Below, piece after piece: positions 1 to 8,877 of a DNA stretch of 64,000 nucleotides; position 1 is the first letter of the stretch; each line of letters starts with the position of its first letter. The stretch comes from Pyramidobacter piscolens (GTDB taxonomy: Bacteria > Synergistota > Synergistia > Synergistales > Dethiosulfovibrionaceae). The DNA is taken from positions 1 through 64,000 of the forward strand of contig SFDM01000013.1 of the NCBI GenBank assembly GCA_004558205.1. The letters run 5' to 3'. The position numbers and the translations under genes were made by a program. The notes below the pieces were generated by a model, which worked only from the letters and a program-made list of their open reading frames with translations, searched no databases and had not been told where the DNA came from.

Positions 1-51
1 GAGAGGGGAAACCTGAGCCGGCGACGGCTTAAGGCGCCCTTCTTCTACTCC

Positions 52-206
52 ATAGAACAGCTGAACTAACGTCCGGGGCCGGCCCGAGGGGCCATGCAGC
101 CGCTAAAGACTATCTCGGCCTGTTCGGCCTGCCTATACTCGCTTGATGGATACCCCTCGGGTCGTCCCCTCCGTGCCCATTTTGTGTTTTTATTGCAAAG
201 TAGTAT
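52..206 (+). repeat. 155-nt structured repeat, copy 1 (candidate ncRNA)
   Basis: This stretch recurs at 23787-23942 with 8 substitutions and one inserted T; all 8 substitutions are transitions. It can fold into a long rod: CCCGAGGGG (about 84-92) pairs with CCCCTCGGG (about 155-163), extended outward by GGGG/CCCC. Inner pairings include CCAT/ATGG and GCCG/CGGC, and a 3' hairpin is TTTGT/GCAAA around a T-rich loop. Several inter-copy changes keep pairing (A-T to G-T, C-G to T-G, G-T to A-T). No gene is placed to be a cis target on either strand, so a free-standing RNA or mobile palindromic element fits better than a riboswitch. Strand is a guess from the T-rich 3' end. Confidence 0.6.
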
Positions 207-314
207 TAGTATGAAGCAACCCTCCGGCCCGTCAACAAAGACCCCCAGTCTTCGCGGCAGCCAGAGAGTTCGCGCAAAAGAGTTTCCGGCCAAACCGCCA
301 AGGCCGCCTCAAAC

Positions 315-366
315 AAAAAGACGGCGGAGAAGCTTCCCCGCAATTGCAGGTGCGCTTCTCCGCCGC
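315..366 (-). terminator. Rho-independent terminator after the YfcC/M20 genes
   Basis: Inverted repeat CGGCGGAGAAGC (322-333) / GCTTCTCCGCCG (354-365). On the minus strand it is followed by a T-run (TCTTTTTG). It fits the end of the minus-strand transcript carrying the carrier gene that stops at 508. The rest of 1-507, apart from the 155-nt repeat, holds nothing I can assign. Confidence 0.75.
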
Positions 367-507
367 AGTTCTCGCACGCATCGAACCATCGAACAGCGTT
401 ATACTCTTCAGTTTCATCCTCTCGAAAGGGCCTCAGACTGGATCTTTTTGGGTTTACAGAGATCTCGCTCTCTCCGTGCTTTTATGACTCTCTTAACTCT
501 TTTAAAC

Positions 508-1944
508 TTAGAAAGGTCCGTAATGGATCATCTGCGCGATAACGATCAGCACGCAGCCCAGCGCGAACCACCACATGAAGACATGCCAGATATAGCGCAT
601 CCAGCGGTCGAAGGGAACTTTCGCCATGCCCAGCACCGCCATCAAGGCCGAGCTGGTGGGGATCACCCAGTTGCAGAATCCGTCGCCGAAGTTGAAAGCC
701 AGGATGGCCGTCTGGCGGGTCATGCCAATCAGGTCCGCCAGAGGCAGCATGATGGGCATAACCGCGCTGGCCTGGCCGCTGCCCGAGGGGATAACGGTGT
801 TGATCAGCAGGTTCGCCACGAACATGGCGATGCCCTGAAGCCAGGAAGGGACCATCTGAAGCCCCACGCCGAGGCCGTAGACGATCGTGTCCAGCACCTT
901 GCCGGCGCCCAGGATGGCCGAGATGGCGCGCGCCGAGGCCACGAGGAAGAACACCAGGACCATGCTCTTCGCGCCGTCCACAAAGTTGTTGGCGATGGTG
1001 CTGGGCGACATGCCCGCGCAGGCTCCGGCCACCACGGCCAGGCCGATGAAACCCGCCGACAGGTGGTTATAGCCCCACTTCCAGTTCACGCTGCCGTAGA
1101 CCATGAGGACCAGCGCAGCCACCGTGCTCAGAAGCACCAGCCACTTGCGCAGCGTCATGGGGCCGAAGGCGTTGATCGCCTCGGGATCGCAGAGGGGGTT
1201 TTCCTTGTCCAGGTCATAGGTGGGCGACAGCTCGGGATTCTTCGTGATCTTCCGCGTGTAGCGCACCAGGAGGATGGCCGTCAGCACCAGATAGGCGGCG
1301 AAGCAGACCGCGCGGTACTCGATGCCCGAATAGGGCGGGAGTTCCGCCAGGTTCTGGGCGATCAGCGTGGTGCTGGGCGACAGCATGCCCGTGGCGAAAC
1401 CCACGGCGCAGCCGCCGGTCATGATGCCCAGCGCCGTGATGGAGTCCAGCCCCAGGGCCAGACAGATCATGACCATCACGGGAACGAAGGCCACGAACTG
1501 GATCAGCCCGTGAGTGGTGCAGAGCGCGGCGAACAGCGCCAGCATGGCCAGCACAAAAAGGGTTTTCCGTTCGCGGTATTTCAGGGCCACCGCGCCGACG
1601 GAGGAGTGCATGGCGCCCGACTTGACCACCACGGTAAAGGCCGCGCCCGAGACCAGCAGCATGAACAGCAGATCGATGCTCTTAGCCGCGCCCTGGGTGA
1701 TGTACATTGGGATATCAATAGGATTGACGGGGCTGTTGGCGACCCACTGGAACGACGAGGCGTCCACCATCTTGATGCCCGTCGGCGACGTGACGCGCTT
1801 GTACTGTCCCGCCGGAATGATCCAGGTCATCAGGCAGGCCGCGCACACGATGGCGAAGATGATCACCAGCGTGTTGATCGCCTTTTTGCGCTTGGGAGCC
1901 GAAACAGGAGCCGCGTTTTGCTGAGTTGAAATCTCTTTTTCCAT
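508..1944 (-). CDS. YfcC/DcuC-family membrane carrier
   Basis: A 478-residue polytopic inner-membrane protein. The N-terminus has the family pattern of a first membrane segment followed by WIIPAGQYKR (about residues 42-51), typical of YfcC-like proteins in the C4-dicarboxylate/DcuC superfamily (PF03606); further hydrophobic segments run to the C-terminus. The family is thought to move carboxylates, amino acids or peptides, but the substrate here is unknown. It lies 18 bp downstream of an M20 amidohydrolase gene and is probably co-transcribed with it, so an N-acyl or p-aminobenzoyl-glutamate-like substrate is a reasonable inference. I chose ATG 1944 (GGAGG 8 nt upstream); GTG 1947 is possible. 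Confidence 0.85.
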   Translation of the reverse strand: MEKEISTQQNAAPVSAPKRKKAINTLVIIFAIVCAACLMTWIIPAGQYKRVTSPTGIKMVDASSFQWVANSPVNPIDIPMYITQGAAKSIDLLFMLLVSGAAFTVVVKSGAMHSSVGAVALKYRERKTLFVLAMLALFAALCTTHGLIQFVAFVPVMVMICLALGLDSITALGIMTGGCAVGFATGMLSPSTTLIAQNLAELPPYSGIEYRAVCFAAYLVLTAILLVRYTRKITKNPELSPTYDLDKENPLCDPEAINAFGPMTLRKWLVLLSTVAALVLMVYGSVNWKWGYNHLSAGFIGLAVVAGACAGMSPSTIANNFVDGAKSMVLVFFLVASARAISAILGAGKVLDTIVYGLGVGLQMVPSWLQGIAMFVANLLINTVIPSGSGQASAVMPIMLPLADLIGMTRQTAILAFNFGDGFCNWVIPTSSALMAVLGMAKVPFDRWMRYIWHVFMWWFALGCVLIVIAQMIHYGPF

Positions 1945-1962
1945 CACAGAGTCCTCCCTATT

Positions 1963-3144
1963 TTATTCTCTCTCAAGATCCGCCTTGCGGGTCTGAAATT
2001 CCTGCTGAATCTCCGCCAGCAGCCCCGGCGTGGCGATCAAGTCCGCCGCCGTTCCTGCCAGGACTTTCGCGCCTGTGATGATCGCGTCGTGAGCCGCTTC
2101 GCTCTTTCCCGCGTCAAGATAAGCCTGGGAGTGCGAGGGCGACCCTTCGGGAACGAAGGCCACTCGGATGCAGGAACCGGGCATCAGCTGCATCACGTTG
2201 CCCAGGTCGGTGGACCCTGTCTTCTCGCGGGGCGGACGGATCACGGGGGCGCCCACGGCGCGGGCGTTGTCCATGATCACCTCGTTGAGCTTCATGGCGG
2301 GAATCTTGTTGTCCACGTCTTTGTCGCGGCGGATATCCACGTCGGTTTCCGTCATCATGGCCGCGCCGCGCAGCACCTTCTCAAAACGGACGATCACCTT
2401 TTCCAGGTAGGCTCTGTTGTAGGAGCGGACGTAGAACATAGCCACCGCCTTCGCGGGCACCGTGTTCGCGCCCGTGCCGCCGCAGTCCATGACGGTGTAG
2501 TGCATCCTCACGTCCTCTTTGACGTGCTCCCGCAGGCATTCCACGCCGTGAAAGGCCAGAAGCAGGCCATCCAGAGCGCTGCGCCCCATCTCGGGCTTGA
2601 TCGCCGCGTGGGAGGCCACGCCGCGGTAGGTCACGGTGAACTTGGTGAGCGCCATGGACTTCACGTCGGTAGTGGTCTCGCCGCTGCCGTGCATCATCAG
2701 CGCCACGTCGATGTCGTGGAAGCAGCCGCCTTTCTTGATCATGAAGATCTTGCCGCCGTCGCCTTCCTCCGCGGGAGTGCCGTAGACCACCACCGAAAAG
2801 GGGCCGGGCAGGTCGGAGTTCTTCAGCGCCGCGGCCGCCGCGGCGATACAGGGACCCTGCATCTGGTGCCCACAGGCGTGACCCAGGCCGGGCAGGGCGT
2901 CGTACTCGCAGAGCAGGCCGATGGACGGACCGCCTTCGCCCCGCCTGTAAACCGCGCGGAACGCCGTTTCCAGCCCCCCGACGCCGCGTTCCACCTCGAA
3001 GCCCTGACGGGACAGCCATCGGCACAACACTTCCGAAGCATGGAATTCCTTCATCCCCAGCTCAGGGTGATCGAAAATGTCGTCGGACAGAGCCGCCAGC
3101 TCCGACTTGAGAGAATCGATAAAGCCGTTCATTTGCTCCTTCAA
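1963..3144 (-). CDS. M20 family amidohydrolase (AbgB/ACY1L2-like)
   Basis: A cytoplasmic metallo-amidohydrolase of 393 residues. Metal-site motifs are visible: CEYDALPGLGHACGHQ near residues 79-94, the acidic pair TPAEEGDGGK near 123-132, then the dimerisation domain with SHAA. This arrangement matches the p-aminobenzoyl-glutamate hydrolase B / M20D group, which splits N-acyl amino acids or dipeptide-like amides. The start is uncertain: TTG 3144 has GGAGGGG 5 nt upstream, whereas ATG 3132 has AAGGAG only 3 nt away, so TTG is preferred. It is divergent from an IclR regulator and upstream of the YfcC-type carrier, suggesting an uptake-plus-hydrolysis unit controlled by that regulator. Confidence 0.88.
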   Translation of the reverse strand: MKEQMNGFIDSLKSELAALSDDIFDHPELGMKEFHASEVLCRWLSRQGFEVERGVGGLETAFRAVYRRGEGGPSIGLLCEYDALPGLGHACGHQMQGPCIAAAAAALKNSDLPGPFSVVVYGTPAEEGDGGKIFMIKKGGCFHDIDVALMMHGSGETTTDVKSMALTKFTVTYRGVASHAAIKPEMGRSALDGLLLAFHGVECLREHVKEDVRMHYTVMDCGGTGANTVPAKAVAMFYVRSYNRAYLEKVIVRFEKVLRGAAMMTETDVDIRRDKDVDNKIPAMKLNEVIMDNARAVGAPVIRPPREKTGSTDLGNVMQLMPGSCIRVAFVPEGSPSHSQAYLDAGKSEAAHDAIITGAKVLAGTAADLIATPGLLAEIQQEFQTRKADLERE

Positions 3145-3191
3145 AAATACCCCTCCCGCAGCAGAATCGCCTTCAAAAAGACGTCGTCGCG

Positions 3192-3241
3192 TTCTATTTT
3201 TTAGAATACAATTCTAAAAAATTAACATGGACCTATTCTAA
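3192..3241. promoter_or_regulatory. Clustered TTCTA/TAGAA operator half-sites
   Basis: The divergent intergenic region contains TTCTA (3192-3196) and a near-perfect palindrome TTAGAAT-ACA-ATTCTAA (3201-3217), followed by a further ATTCTAA (3235-3241). These alternating half-sites sit between the M20 gene and the IclR gene. By position they are candidate operators for the adjacent IclR regulator, but no binding data are available. Confidence 0.45.
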
Positions 3242-3291
3242 CGTCGCAGGGAATTTTGTCAAGAGCCATCGAAATAGAAGTGATTTTTTTA

Positions 3292-3300
3292 TGCTACAAT
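3292..3300 (+). promoter_or_regulatory. Extended -10 promoter of the IclR gene
   Basis: TGCTACAAT is an extended -10 element (TG-n-TACAAT). No good -35 is seen. It lies 37 bp before the chosen GTG start and downstream of the longer in-frame ATG at 3256, arguing that the shorter protein is the real one. Confidence 0.4.
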
Positions 3301-3336
3301 GGGTCAATCGAGAGAACTCGAAAGGATGGATCGATT

Positions 3337-4152
3337 GTGGAAGAACGGGTAAAAAGCAAGGAGTCGGAACGGCTGAACGCGTCGCTGATTTTCAGCCTTC
3401 AAATCCTCGACTACCTGGAAACAGCGGAGTCGGCGTCCCTTGCGGAACTCAGCGAAGCCGTAAAGATCAATAAATCACGCGTCATTCGCCTGTGCGGCAC
3501 CATGGAGCACATGGGCTACTTGATTCAGCGCGGCGACGGGCGCTACTTTCTGGGACCGCGGCTGCTGTCGCTGGGAAGGGCCTTCGAGCGCTACAACCCC
3601 CTGCTGCAAGTGCTTCGCCCCGTGGTCGCGGAACTGTCGGAGGAACTGGACGAGAACGTGATGTTTCAGGTCATCCGCAGCGGCAAACGGCTCTGTATAT
3701 GCTCCGTCAACAGAGCGCAGTCGGGGCGCTATACCACGCCCGAAGGCAGCGAGGCCAAGTTTCCCTATGGCGCCGCCAGCAAGGTGCTTCTGACCTGGGG
3801 GCCTCCGGAACTGAGAGCGAAAATACTGAAGGAAGCGCCCTATCCTCGCTACACCGAGAATACACCCGTCACCAGCGAAGAGCTTCTCGCGGCGCTCAGC
3901 CAAACCCAAGCCCGGGGATATGGAATCTCCTACGCCGAACGCACCTACGGCTCGGCCGCGCTTTCCGTGCCGATTTTCGGCGCCGACGGCATCCTGCTGG
4001 GAGCGCTGAGCGTCGCCGGCACTATGGAGAGGATGACGCCGGAATTCGTGGAAAAAGCCCTGCCGCGCCTCAAAAAAGCCGCCGCCTACGTTCAGTCCAT
4101 GACCGCCGGCGCCGCCAGGTTCGAACCCAGAATACCCCGGCCTGACCGCTAA
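3337..4152 (+). CDS. IclR family transcriptional regulator
   Basis: A 271-residue DNA-binding regulator. The N-terminal winged helix (about residues 17-75) is followed by the IclR effector domain with the usual GAASKVLL and GYGISYAERTYG segments (about 145-215). IclR proteins bind small carboxylate-type ligands and repress or activate neighbouring catabolic genes. I chose GTG 3337 because it follows the extended -10 and has AAAGGA about 10 nt upstream; an in-frame ATG at 3256 precedes the promoter. It is divergent from the M20/YfcC pair and likely controls it. A bidirectional terminator follows. Confidence 0.9.
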   Translation: MEERVKSKESERLNASLIFSLQILDYLETAESASLAELSEAVKINKSRVIRLCGTMEHMGYLIQRGDGRYFLGPRLLSLGRAFERYNPLLQVLRPVVAELSEELDENVMFQVIRSGKRLCICSVNRAQSGRYTTPEGSEAKFPYGAASKVLLTWGPPELRAKILKEAPYPRYTENTPVTSEELLAALSQTQARGYGISYAERTYGSAALSVPIFGADGILLGALSVAGTMERMTPEFVEKALPRLKKAAAYVQSMTAGAARFEPRIPRPDR

Positions 4153-4173
4153 ACGGCAATGTTATCCGAATTC

Positions 4174-4222
4174 AAAAGACAGGAGCCAGCCCGGAAGAAT
4201 TCCGGGCTGGCTCCTGTCTTTT
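4174..4222. terminator. Bidirectional terminator
   Basis: A perfect stem of about 22 bp, beginning AAAAGACAGGAGCC on the left and ending GGCTCCTGTCTTTT on the right, with A and T tracts at its two ends. It separates the convergent IclR and PDZ genes and can serve both strands. Confidence 0.85.
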
Positions 4223-4246
4223 CATGGGTTCTTGTCGGGGAGGCGT

Positions 4247-5374
4247 TTAATTGGCGGTTCCCTTCATCTTGAGGAACAGTTCCTGCTGGCCGCGGGTCAG
4301 CGTCAGCAGGACGGTGAAGCCCTTTTCGAGACGGCCGGCGATGATCTCCCGGGCTTGGGCGGCCCCCTTTTCCGCGAAGGGCGTCAAGTTGATCTCCTTG
4401 ATCATGTCGCCGGGCCTGACGCCTGCTTTTTCTGCGGGCGAGCCTTTGGACACCGACGTGACCTTGCCGGAAGCGTCGAACTCCAGGCCGCTGGAGAGTT
4501 TTTTCACTTCGGCCTGGGCAGAGGGTTTGGGAGTGTAATGCGGCGAAGCGGCGAGGACCTCTTCCATGCTGTAGCCCTCCCAGACCTGCGCACCAGGATA
4601 GAAGCGCTTGAGCCTCTCCACCTGGGCGGGGATGTAGGCGTTCTCCACCTGGGCGGTGTAGCGCTGGCCGCTGGGGCGCTCCATTTCAAGGGTGAAAGGC
4701 TTGCCGTACTGGGACCACTGGTATTTCCGCTCAAAGCTTTCGAGCGCCACGTCCACGGCGGGCGTTTTGTTGATGATGCGGATGCGGTCGCCGGGCTGGA
4801 TTCCCGCGGCGGCGGCGGAACTCCCATCAAGCACGTCGTCGACGTACATCTCGGCGCCGGAGGCCTGGCGCGTGTAGATGCCCGCTCCGCAGCCGCCCGT
4901 GAAATAAGCCTGCAGGTAACGGCAGAGACCAAAGTAGTTTCTGTAGTTCTCGCGGATCACTTTCTCGCGGCGGCGTCCCGGGTTGGCCACCAGATCGGCC
5001 GCGACAGTGACGCGCACTCCGCCGTCGCGGCTGGGCAGGAACTGGAAGCAGGTCTGAACTTCGGCGTATTCCAGGGGCTCGCGCTCATAACGTTCCGGTT
5101 CCTTGGGATCCTTGGTGCGGACCTTGATCATGGGCATGTAGATGCGCGCCGTGGACAGGTCTTCCGGTTCCGCCAGCACCAGCCTCAAATCGTTCTGCTG
5201 CAGGATGTCAAGCCGTGCGCTGACGTTTATCACGGCCAGGATAAAACGCTGGATCTCTTCGGGCGTAAAACCGTAAATCTGTATCGCCTCGTCTGAAGCA
5301 ACCGCCGGAGAAACCCGGCAAAGGCAAAAGAACAAGATCATAAATGAAAAGCATTTCCTTACTGCGCGTCCCAT
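4247..5374 (-). CDS. Exported protein with two PDZ domains
   Basis: A 375-residue protein with an N-terminal signal sequence (positive start, hydrophobic residues 9-22, likely cleavage after AVA near 26). The middle and C-terminal parts each hold a PDZ fold: GSSAAAAGIQPGDRIRIINK (about 184-203) and GSPAEKAGVRPGDMIKEINL (about 310-329). No protease catalytic motif is visible, so it is not a DegP/HtrA protease; it probably binds peptides or proteins in the periplasm. The start is supported by GGAGGT 7 nt before ATG. It stands alone between two terminator/promoter regions. The residue 30-170 domain is not recognised. Confidence 0.75.
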   Translation of the reverse strand: MGRAVRKCFSFMILFFCLCRVSPAVASDEAIQIYGFTPEEIQRFILAVINVSARLDILQQNDLRLVLAEPEDLSTARIYMPMIKVRTKDPKEPERYEREPLEYAEVQTCFQFLPSRDGGVRVTVAADLVANPGRRREKVIRENYRNYFGLCRYLQAYFTGGCGAGIYTRQASGAEMYVDDVLDGSSAAAAGIQPGDRIRIINKTPAVDVALESFERKYQWSQYGKPFTLEMERPSGQRYTAQVENAYIPAQVERLKRFYPGAQVWEGYSMEEVLAASPHYTPKPSAQAEVKKLSSGLEFDASGKVTSVSKGSPAEKAGVRPGDMIKEINLTPFAEKGAAQAREIIAGRLEKGFTVLLTLTRGQQELFLKMKGTAN

Positions 5375-5591
5375 TGTAACACCTCCGAAAATAGGTTATG
5401 ATCATTCTATCCTAATCTGGCCGTAAATGGTAGTGACTGGGAAAACATAAAAAAATTGTACCGGCGCAAAAAAGGGACTGAAAAATCCCCAAGGAAAGGC
5501 ACTGAGCTGCACGGAATGAGGACTGCCATGGACGCGTTTCGATATGAACAACGTTGCCTATTGCGCCGAGACGTGCGGGAAAGGGGTTCCA

Positions 5592-6764
5592 ATGCAGGAT
5601 AGAGACGAACTATTTCAGATTTCTTCTTTTATGCCCTACGCGGAGGAGCTTCTCCACGGGGGGAATGAGAGCGAACTCCTGAAACTTTTCTTTATACGCA
5701 CGGAAACGGGGCTCTGTCTGCGCCGCGGACAAACGCTGGCGCTGGAAGGCGCTTCGCCTCTTTTTGAAGAACAAATGCGCACCTATCCTTATAAAGAACT
5801 GGCGCGGATCTTTCACAGAATTGTCATCAACAGGGAAGAGCTGATCTTCAACTATCCTCTGGAAAAAGAACTGACGCCGCTGCTTAAATCAGAAGTGGAG
5901 CACCTGTCGCTGGCGATCCGCCTCCTTGCCGACCGCCGCCGGAGCCAGCTGGCCGTGGAACAGCGCTATCGGGAACAGTTCATTCAGGATCTTTTGTTTT
6001 CGAGGATCCACTATGAAGAGGAGCTTCGCAACCGGTCGGCTACCTATGGCTGGAAGCTTTCAGGAGCTCTCGCAGTACTGGTGATCGACATTGACGCGGC
6101 CTGTCCTTCGCCGGAGCAGCTGGCCCTCCCGGCGAAAAACCGCCTGAGAGCCCTGTTCCCCGACGTTATTTTCTCTCACAGGGACCGCGGGATGGTCTTT
6201 CTGATACCGCTGGACTCGAACCGCAACGCCAAACGGGACCTTCAGCTGGCGGCGCCCGCGCTGCTCAGGGAACTGGACGGCTCGGCCGTCCTGGGGCTCA
6301 GCGGAAAACACGATTCGTTCCTGCAGGCCGGAGAAGCCTATCGGGAAGCCTCCAAAGCCGTGGAGATCCTACGGGCTTTTTTTCAGGGACGCCGATTGGC
6401 CTTCTGGGACGACCTGGGAGCTTACAAGCTTCTCTCCGACTTTGCCAACGCCGACGACGCGGGCAAGTTCGTCCGCGAAACGCTGGGAGTGGTGATCACT
6501 TACGACCGACAGCACAACGGAGAGCTGATGGAAACGCTGCAGGCCCTGGACCAGAACAACTGGAATCTCAGAGCCACGGCCACAGCGCTTTACGTGCATT
6601 ACAACACCATGAAATACCGCTGCAAAAAGCTTGAGGAATTGCTGCCCATCGGCGAGGAGAACGGAGAGCTCCGCTTTTCCATCTCTCTGGCCCTCCGTCT
6701 TTACCGAATGCAGAAACCAGCGGCTCAATCTGTTTATTTGTCAGAACCAGACACTACCCGCTAA
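5592..6764 (+). CDS. PucR/CdaR-type transcriptional regulator
   Basis: A 390-residue regulator. The C-terminus (about 325-378) carries the PucR-type helix-turn-helix: ETLQALDQNNWNLRATATAL followed by YVHYNTMKYRCKKLEEL. The central region resembles the GGDEF-like domain of CdaR proteins. Members control purine, sugar-acid and amino-acid catabolism. ATG 5592 is preferred over the in-frame ATG at 5544 because GAAAGGGG lies just upstream of it. It precedes the TRAP/formiminotransferase genes on the same strand but is separated from them by a terminator, so it probably acts on them in trans. Confidence 0.82.
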   Translation: MQDRDELFQISSFMPYAEELLHGGNESELLKLFFIRTETGLCLRRGQTLALEGASPLFEEQMRTYPYKELARIFHRIVINREELIFNYPLEKELTPLLKSEVEHLSLAIRLLADRRRSQLAVEQRYREQFIQDLLFSRIHYEEELRNRSATYGWKLSGALAVLVIDIDAACPSPEQLALPAKNRLRALFPDVIFSHRDRGMVFLIPLDSNRNAKRDLQLAAPALLRELDGSAVLGLSGKHDSFLQAGEAYREASKAVEILRAFFQGRRLAFWDDLGAYKLLSDFANADDAGKFVRETLGVVITYDRQHNGELMETLQALDQNNWNLRATATALYVHYNTMKYRCKKLEELLPIGEENGELRFSISLALRLYRMQKPAAQSVYLSEPDTTR

Positions 6765-6804
6765 AAACCTTTGTCCTATTTGGACAAATACTTTTAGCGG
6801 GTTT
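6756..6804 (+). terminator. Terminator after the PucR-type regulator
   Basis: Nested inverted repeats: CCCGCTAAAA (6757-6766) with TTTTAGCGGG (6792-6801), enclosing TTTGTCC/GGACAAA. It is followed by a short T-rich tail. Confidence 0.7.
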
Positions 6805-6953
6805 CATTTTATACTTTTATCGCCAGTGAAAGAAAGTTATTTTAGCTTTGTTGTTTTTTCAGCTCGGCCTCTTAAAGCCAGAGAAACGGATCCTATGCTC
6901 CAAAAGAACGTTATGCGAACCGCTTTTACCAGATGAAAGAAGGAGGAGTTTGT

Positions 6954-7496
6954 ATGTGGCTGCTCAGAGGAATCGATGGGCTCATGGAGCGTTTTGAACG
7001 CTTCGCCATCGCCGGAAGCATTATCCTCATGGCTCTTGTCTGCATCGTCAACGTGTTGTGCCGCAACCTGATCAACTACAGCCTCAGTTATGCCGAAGAG
7101 GTCTGTCAGTTTGCGATCGTGTGGGTCACCTTTATGGGGGCCAGCTATGCCGCGAGGCATGGCGTGCATATCCGCATGTCGGCGCTTTACGACATGATGC
7201 CACCGGCGTTCAGGAAAATCATGATGGTTATCATGTCCCTCGGAACAGGGCTTCTGATGTTCCTTCTCGCATGGTACGCCTACCGCTATGTGGGCAAGAT
7301 GGCAGTTTCGGGGCGCGTTTCTCCGGCTCTGAGAATTCCCATGTGGTGGATCATGGTCTGGGTGCCGCTGGGATTTATCTGCACCGGAGTACAGTATATG
7401 ATCACGTTCTTGAAAAATCTCTCGTCTTCCGACATCTGGGTCGCCCCAGCCGTCAAAGACGGCGAGAACGACGAAAACAATGACTATGCGCTGTAG
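6954..7496 (+). CDS. TRAP transporter small permease (DctQ family)
   Basis: A 180-residue inner-membrane protein with four predicted hydrophobic segments, the hallmark of DctQ subunits, and the family motif SLSYAEEVCQFAIVWVTFMG after the second helix. It pairs with the large permease and the binding protein that follow to form a Na+- or H+-driven importer for organic anions. ATG 6954 is supported by AGGAGGAG at 6941-6948; an upstream in-frame ATG at 6933 lacks one. It is the first gene of an apparent operon continuing through dctM, dctP, ftcD and the cyclodeaminase gene. Confidence 0.9.
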   Translation: MWLLRGIDGLMERFERFAIAGSIILMALVCIVNVLCRNLINYSLSYAEEVCQFAIVWVTFMGASYAARHGVHIRMSALYDMMPPAFRKIMMVIMSLGTGLLMFLLAWYAYRYVGKMAVSGRVSPALRIPMWWIMVWVPLGFICTGVQYMITFLKNLSSSDIWVAPAVKDGENDENNDYAL

Positions 7497-7511
7497 AGGG
7501 AGGAATATCTC

Positions 7512-8786
7512 ATGCTGACAACTCTTATGGGCGTTATGGTGGTCTTGCTGCTTCTGGGCTTCCCGATGATGGTGCCCCTGATCGGCGGCGCTCTGGTCAC
7601 GCTGGCGCTCTATTTTCCCAAGCTCGACCCGCTGACTTTGATTCAGCAGACTGTGGGCGGCGTGCAGTCCATGTCGCTGATCGCCGTTCCCATGTTCATC
7701 TTGGCAGCCGATATCATGACCGCCGGGCAGGTAGCCAAACGCCTTCTGAATTTCGTGGTGGCTTTTACGGGCCATCGGCGCGGCGGATTGCCCATCGCGA
7801 CGGCGGCCGCCTGCACCATGTTCGGCGCCGTATCGGGTTCCACGCAGGCGACAGTGGTCGCCATCGGAGGGCCCATGCGCCCCATGCTCCTTACCGCTGG
7901 CTATTCGCCCTCCTTCTCCACGGCGCTGATCATCAACTCAGCGGTAATCGCTCTGCTGATCCCGCCCAGCGTCTATATGATCGTCTACGGCGTGGTCAGC
8001 GGAGCTTCCGTCGGTGAGCTCTTCATCGCCGGCATCGGGCCGGGACTGCTGATCTTCCTGTTCTTCGCCGTTTACTGCTATTTTATTTCCGACCCAAAGA
8101 ACGTGATCGCCCGAGTTCCCTGGAAAGGGCGCATGAAGGCCTTTAAAGAAGCTCTGCTGAGCTTCACCTTCCCTCTGATCATCTTCGGCGGCATTTACTC
8201 GGGCGTTTTCAGCCCTACCGAAGCGGCCGCGGTGTCGGTGCTTTATGCTTTCATTCTGGAGTTTTTCGTCTACAAATCCCTCAAGCTCAAGGACATCCCG
8301 GCGCTGGCGCTGCGCACCGGCGTGGTGACGGCCGTGGTGTTTATCCTGATCGCCGTAGGACAGGCCTTTTCCTGGACGGTTTCCTTTGCCAGAATTCCCA
8401 ACATGATACTGCCCTCGTTGCTGGGAGACGCCCCCTCGCAGCTCCGGATTCTTACGGTGCTCTCTGTCGCCTACTTTATAGGCTGTATGTTCGTGGATCC
8501 CGTGGTGGTCATCATGATCCTGACGCCTATCTTCCGCCAGCCCATCGCAGCTTCCGGCATCGACAGCGTCCTGGTAGGCATCATCGTCACGCTTCAAGCC
8601 GCCATCGGCTCAACGACACCGCCTTTCGGGTGCAATATTTTCACGGCCATCCCTATCTTCAAGCAGAAATATCTCGACGTGGTCCGAGGCGTCCCGCCCT
8701 TTGTCATCATGATGGTCATCATATCGGGGCTGCTGGTGATATTCCCCCAGATCGCGCTGTTCCTCAGGGACATGGCGGTACGCTAG
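7512..8786 (+). CDS. TRAP transporter large permease (DctM family)
   Basis: A 424-residue membrane protein with about 12 hydrophobic segments. Family landmarks include the SGSTQATVVAIGGPM region (about 113-127), INSAVIALLIPPSVYMIVYG and the repeat-like GGIYSGVFSPTEAAAVSVLY (about 231-250). This is the transport subunit, moving substrate delivered by the periplasmic binding protein with Na+ symport. It starts 15 bp after the small-permease stop with a GGAGG site. The substrate is not evident from sequence; the downstream formiminotransferase suggests a formimino or N-acyl amino acid. Confidence 0.93.
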   Translation: MLTTLMGVMVVLLLLGFPMMVPLIGGALVTLALYFPKLDPLTLIQQTVGGVQSMSLIAVPMFILAADIMTAGQVAKRLLNFVVAFTGHRRGGLPIATAAACTMFGAVSGSTQATVVAIGGPMRPMLLTAGYSPSFSTALIINSAVIALLIPPSVYMIVYGVVSGASVGELFIAGIGPGLLIFLFFAVYCYFISDPKNVIARVPWKGRMKAFKEALLSFTFPLIIFGGIYSGVFSPTEAAAVSVLYAFILEFFVYKSLKLKDIPALALRTGVVTAVVFILIAVGQAFSWTVSFARIPNMILPSLLGDAPSQLRILTVLSVAYFIGCMFVDPVVVIMILTPIFRQPIAASGIDSVLVGIIVTLQAAIGSTTPPFGCNIFTAIPIFKQKYLDVVRGVPPFVIMMVIISGLLVIFPQIALFLRDMAVR

Positions 8787-8802
8787 GTGTTTTCGGGCCG
8801 TC

Positions 8803-8817
8803 CTGCCCACCGGGCAG
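8803..8817 (+). other. Intergenic hairpin between dctM and dctP
   Basis: CTGCCC-ACC-GGGCAG forms a short stem with no T-run. Such stems before a strongly translated binding-protein gene may protect or uncouple the mRNA; this is inference. Confidence 0.3.
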
Positions 8818-8877
8818 AGGCTGCTGTAAAGGTCATTCCAATCCATGTTTCCATTTATCTTAAGGAGGTTTTAATCC

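Noticed and set aside
94..1929. Long open frame on the plus strand (611 codons) opposite the YfcC-type carrier
   Set aside because: Its translation is rich in His, Arg, Gln and Asp with no family pattern, as expected for the antisense of a GC-rich gene; the minus strand encodes a clear carrier with a ribosome site.
3256..3336. N-terminal extension of the first IclR regulator from ATG 3256
   Set aside because: The extension overlaps the extended -10 element and lacks a ribosome site; GTG 3337 gives the usual family length.
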